Assembly: GCA_902984215.1 (NCBI GenBank)
Contig: CADWAF010001176.1
Span: forward strand, 1 to 19,337
Reading direction: 5' to 3'
Length of the DNA stretch: 19,337 bases
Source: Willaertia magna
Taxonomy: Eukaryota > Heterolobosea > Eutetramitea > Acrasida > Naegleriidae
The first letter of the stretch is position 1, and the number at the start of each line of letters is the position of its first letter. The notes beneath the pieces are model-generated. The model was not told where the DNA came from and did not search any database. It saw only the letters and a program-made list of their open reading frames with translations. The translations under genes and the position numbers were made by a program. Shown piece by piece: positions 16,861 through 19,337 of this stretch.

Positions 16861-16875
16861 ATTTTTTAGTGAAAT
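16861..16875. repeat. 15-bp direct repeat upstream of RMC1, copy 2
   Basis: Second exact copy of ATTTTTTAGTGAAAT, 50 bp upstream of the RMC1 ATG on the RMC1 strand. See copy 1 at 16810-16824. Confidence 0.7.
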
Positions 16876-16993
16876 GACTGATTAATTAATTAGTGGAATG
16901 ATTAAATATTATTGTAATTTTGTTAATTGTATTAAGAATTAAATTTGCATTAAACTAAAATTTACTATTTCGTTGTTACAACCAAAATAAAAA

Positions 16994-17233
16994 TTATAAT
17001 TCATTTGATTTTCTTGGTTGGATTCGAAATGATAAGTTATATAAATTATTTTCATCAATTGGAACATAATCAGTTGCTAAATAAACAAATAATTCTAAAT
17101 AGTTTTCATTAATATTAACTTTCATTTCTTTTTTAAATTTATCTAAAAATCTCTTGTTGTAAATAATATTTAAAATATTTGGTGGAATTGAATTTTGAAT
17201 AAATGAAAAGGTGTCTGAAAAACAATAGTTCAA
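16994..17233 (-). pseudogene. Orphan 3' coding fragment, unrecognised
   Basis: An open frame reads LNYCFSDTFSFIQNSIPPN... and ends LYNLSFRIQPRKSNEL with TAA. The composition (IPPNILNIIYNKRFLDKF, YLELFVYLATDYVPIDENN) is protein-like, helical and hydrophobic, with no low complexity. No ATG opens the frame: the first codon at the 5' edge is TTG, the first ATG is 35 codons in (MKVNINENYLE), and the 74 bp up to the WDR75 start hold no ATG on this strand, so no first exon fits. It looks like the C-terminal end of a gene whose 5' part is gone. The 25-bp repeat lies at its 5' edge, with a TTTTTCAG acceptor-like string. I do not recognise the family; a free-standing 45-aa protein from the internal ATG is the other option. 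Confidence 0.4.
17202..17226. repeat. 25-bp exact repeat, copy 2 (edge of orphan fragment)
   Basis: Identical to 2800-2824 over all 25 nt and in the same orientation, 14.4 kb away. In copy 2 the minus-strand reading frame gives NYCFSDTFSF; in copy 1 a different frame gives LFFRHLF. The match is therefore at DNA level and not a shared protein motif. Confidence 0.9.
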
Positions 17234-17310
17234 CAAATCCCTTGTTGTTCTTAAATAATAAATGGTAAAATAATTTCAAACAAAAAGTCAAGTTTTTTGT
17301 GCACAAAAAA

Positions 17311-19337
17311 ATGACTTCATTTGAATGTGGTGGTCTTTATTCAAAACCTATCTTTTTGGAGAGTTACGATTTATTTTGCGTTCCTTGTTCTCATGTGTTA
17401 AAAGTATTTTCATCAAAGACAGGGAAATGTATTCAAAAACTTTCTCAACATAAAAAAAGAATAACTCAAATAATTTTAGATTTAGATGAAGATGGTTCTG
17501 CATCTACAACTAACATTTATTCTGTTTCAGAAGATGGAAATTTGTGTTATTGGGAATATTCACAAGAAATTAGTGGATTTAATTTAAAAAAACAAATTTC
17601 TATCGGAAAACCAATTTATGGAATAGAAATTGATAAAGCTAATCCTACAATCATTTATTTATGTGTTTTTGATAATTTTTATAATTTCATAAAAGTTAAT
17701 ATTAAATCATCTGATATTAAACCTGAAGAATTAAATAATTATTTATTACAGACCCATAATTTTACACAAATGTGTTCTTCCAAACATTATTTATTTGCTA
17801 TTGGTGGAAATAATTTATTTATTTACAATTTAAAAAAGAAAGAATTGGAAAAGCAAGAACATAATAAACAATTTCCATTCAGTTCATTAGCATATAATGA
17901 AGAAATAGATACAGTAGCAACAGGTGATTCAACAGGTGTAGTTACTTTATGGTTTTCTGATGGTACTAATTCTAGAATGCATTGGCATTCAGGAAAAGTA
18001 ACTTGTTTACAATTTAATGGAGAAGGAGATTATTTATTTTCAGGAGGTGTAGAAGGTGTTATTGTTTCATGGAGATTACCTTCACAAAAGAAAGATAAAT
18101 TTATGTATACTAGATCTCCAATTCATGGTTTTATAGTTAATTCTACTGATGACACTGCAATAGTTGTAGGTAGAGATAATTGTATTAGAAACTATGAATT
18201 TCAAAAGAATGAATTGAAGTTTAGTATATTTGGTGTTGTTCCACCACATGAACCAAGTAATGAAAATATTTATTTTGTAAATGAACCAAATTCACCTTAT
18301 TTCTTAGTTACTGGTTCAAATACATTAATTTGGATGAATAAGAATGATGAGACTGTGAAACATAGAGAATATATTCAATTTTTACAAGCTCAAACATCTA
18401 GATTATCTTCTCCAATAACAGCTTTTGTTGAACATATTGCTTTTAGTGAAGATGGTCAATATTTTGCTCATGTTGAAACTTTAAATTCAAAACAATATTT
18501 AAAGATTTGGAGTATTGGTCAAGGTAAAAAGTTTAAAATTTCACTGGTAACTGTAATTGAATCTCCTCATTCTGATAGAATAACATCTTTACGATTCCAT
18601 CCAACAAATAATAAATGTTGTATTACAACATCTTTAGATGGAAAAGTTAAAGTTTGGACAATGATTAATGAAATGTTTAAATGTTCATCAATACTTGAAT
18701 ACAAGTCACTTTCAGCAAATTCAATAGATTTTTCAATGGATGGTACCTTAATGGTGATTTCTTTCTCTTCTACTTTAACATTTTGGGATTTTAATACAAT
18801 GGAAGTGATTGAAACATTTGAATATCCTTTTACACTTACTGATGCTAAATTTATAGATGATGACAATATTGCAGTCACATCTTCTAGATTTATTTCATTA
18901 TTTACTATGTCTCCTGATATGAAGAATGTGTGGTCTATGGACGCTGGAATAGTAGAGTCATTGACTACCGATAGAAAAGGTAAATTTGCTGTTTTAGTAA
19001 ATAGAACAGATATCGCTGAATTTAATGTTGCTAATGGAAGCTCACCTCTAGTGAAGACTACTGTAACAGATCACCATGTAGTTTCTATACGTTACATGAA
19101 TGATGGTTTATATTTCTTAAACAAGATATTTGAAATATTTAGTGTAGGTAAGGATGGAAGTGATAACAAACAAGACATTGCAAAAGAAGAAACCATGCAA
19201 GAAGAACCTGAAGTATCATTGTATGATAATAGATGGAATGTAAAGGAGAAAGTATCCTTACAAGAATTACAAAAGATTGTCACTGTACCATTTGCAGTTG
19301 AATCTAATAATGCAACTAAGGCATGGCGAGATTTGTT
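17311..19337 (+). CDS. WDR75: WDR75/UTP17 (NAN1) SSU processome subunit, 5' part
   Basis: Open from the ATG at 17311 to the window end, at least 675 codons with no stop; the gene is cut by the edge (human WDR75 is about 830 aa). Like UTP15 it is a UTP-A/t-UTP subunit that binds the nascent pre-rRNA 5' ETS in the nucleolus. Two tandem WD40 propellers are visible. The first includes YSVSEDGNLCYWEY (70-83), VATGDSTGVVTLWF and RMHWHSGKVTCLQFNGEGDY (214-233), then FSGGVEGVIVSWR, which closely follows the family block LHWHHDMVMDLAFS...LLSGGRESVLVEWR. The second includes HIAFSEDGQYFAHV, TSLRFHPTNNKCCITTSLDGKVKVW (about 426-449) and DFSMDGTLMVISFSSTLTFWD. A linker near 617-640 is acidic. Upstream is a 74-bp A/T-rich spacer with the sequence CACAAAAAAATG at the start. 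Confidence 0.88.
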   Translation, partial: MTSFECGGLYSKPIFLESYDLFCVPCSHVLKVFSSKTGKCIQKLSQHKKRITQIILDLDEDGSASTTNIYSVSEDGNLCYWEYSQEISGFNLKKQISIGKPIYGIEIDKANPTIIYLCVFDNFYNFIKVNIKSSDIKPEELNNYLLQTHNFTQMCSSKHYLFAIGGNNLFIYNLKKKELEKQEHNKQFPFSSLAYNEEIDTVATGDSTGVVTLWFSDGTNSRMHWHSGKVTCLQFNGEGDYLFSGGVEGVIVSWRLPSQKKDKFMYTRSPIHGFIVNSTDDTAIVVGRDNCIRNYEFQKNELKFSIFGVVPPHEPSNENIYFVNEPNSPYFLVTGSNTLIWMNKNDETVKHREYIQFLQAQTSRLSSPITAFVEHIAFSEDGQYFAHVETLNSKQYLKIWSIGQGKKFKISLVTVIESPHSDRITSLRFHPTNNKCCITTSLDGKVKVWTMINEMFKCSSILEYKSLSANSIDFSMDGTLMVISFSSTLTFWDFNTMEVIETFEYPFTLTDAKFIDDDNIAVTSSRFISLFTMSPDMKNVWSMDAGIVESLTTDRKGKFAVLVNRTDIAEFNVANGSSPLVKTTVTDHHVVSIRYMNDGLYFLNKIFEIFSVGKDGSDNKQDIAKEETMQEEPEVSLYDNRWNVKEKVSLQELQKIVTVPFAVESNNATKAWRDL

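Overview
The window looks like nuclear DNA of a free-living, AT-rich, gene-dense protist. A heterolobosean amoeboflagellate of the Naegleria type is my best guess. The reasons are short spacers, spliceosomal introns of only 45-72 nt with GTAAGT/GTATGT donors, Asn- and Ser-rich low-complexity inserts, the standard code with TAA at nearly every stop, and deeply conserved eukaryotic single-copy genes. The assignment is inference; nothing here is a species marker. I see no bacterial operons, tRNA, rRNA, CRISPR array or transposase.

Layout. 67-1632 (-) is an acetate:succinate/acetyl-CoA CoA-transferase. It is divergent from 2118-2850 (+), a mitochondrial ISCU scaffold in four exons, one of them only 8 nt long. 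The ISCU 3' end overlaps 2779-4224 (-), a CDC40/PRP17 splicing factor that loses homology four WD repeats in. Then come SNU23/ZMAT2 (4390-5076, -), UTP15 (5207-6883, +), ribosomal protein uL16/RPL10 (7065-7739, -), a tubby-like protein (8287-9603, +), an ITPK-type inositol phosphate kinase (9635-10621, -), a two-exon candidate PAXX-like NHEJ factor (10709-11997, -), TMCO1 in two exons (12034-12675, -), an unrecognised four-TM protein in two exons (12759-13374, +), an unrecognised coiled-coil protein in two exons (13549-14558, +), RMC1/Mic1 in four exons (14555-16811, -), an orphan 3' coding fragment (16994-17233, -) and the 5' part of WDR75/UTP17 (17311 to the window end, +).

Functional themes. 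Two genes serve mitochondrial metabolism (CoA-transferase, ISCU). Two are spliceosomal (CDC40, SNU23). Two are UTP-A/t-UTP subunits of the SSU processome (UTP15, WDR75), with uL16 serving the 60S subunit. The rest cover phosphoinositide/cilium biology (tubby), inositol phosphates (ITPK), ER calcium or translocon function (TMCO1), endolysosomal Rab7 activation (RMC1) and possibly DNA repair (PAXX-like). Their co-location is probably chance in a compact genome.

Most notable points. (1) An 8-nt microexon supplies part of the codon for the first cluster-binding Cys of ISCU. (2) A 25-bp exact repeat occurs at 2800-2824 and 17202-17226, and each copy sits at the edge of a broken gene (CDC40 without its C-terminus; a C-terminal fragment without a start). 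(3) A perfect E2F-type palindrome sits in the 36-bp gap just before the PAXX-like start codon. (4) Introns end mostly in AAG with no polypyrimidine tract. (5) ISCU carries Leu at the position linked to frataxin bypass.
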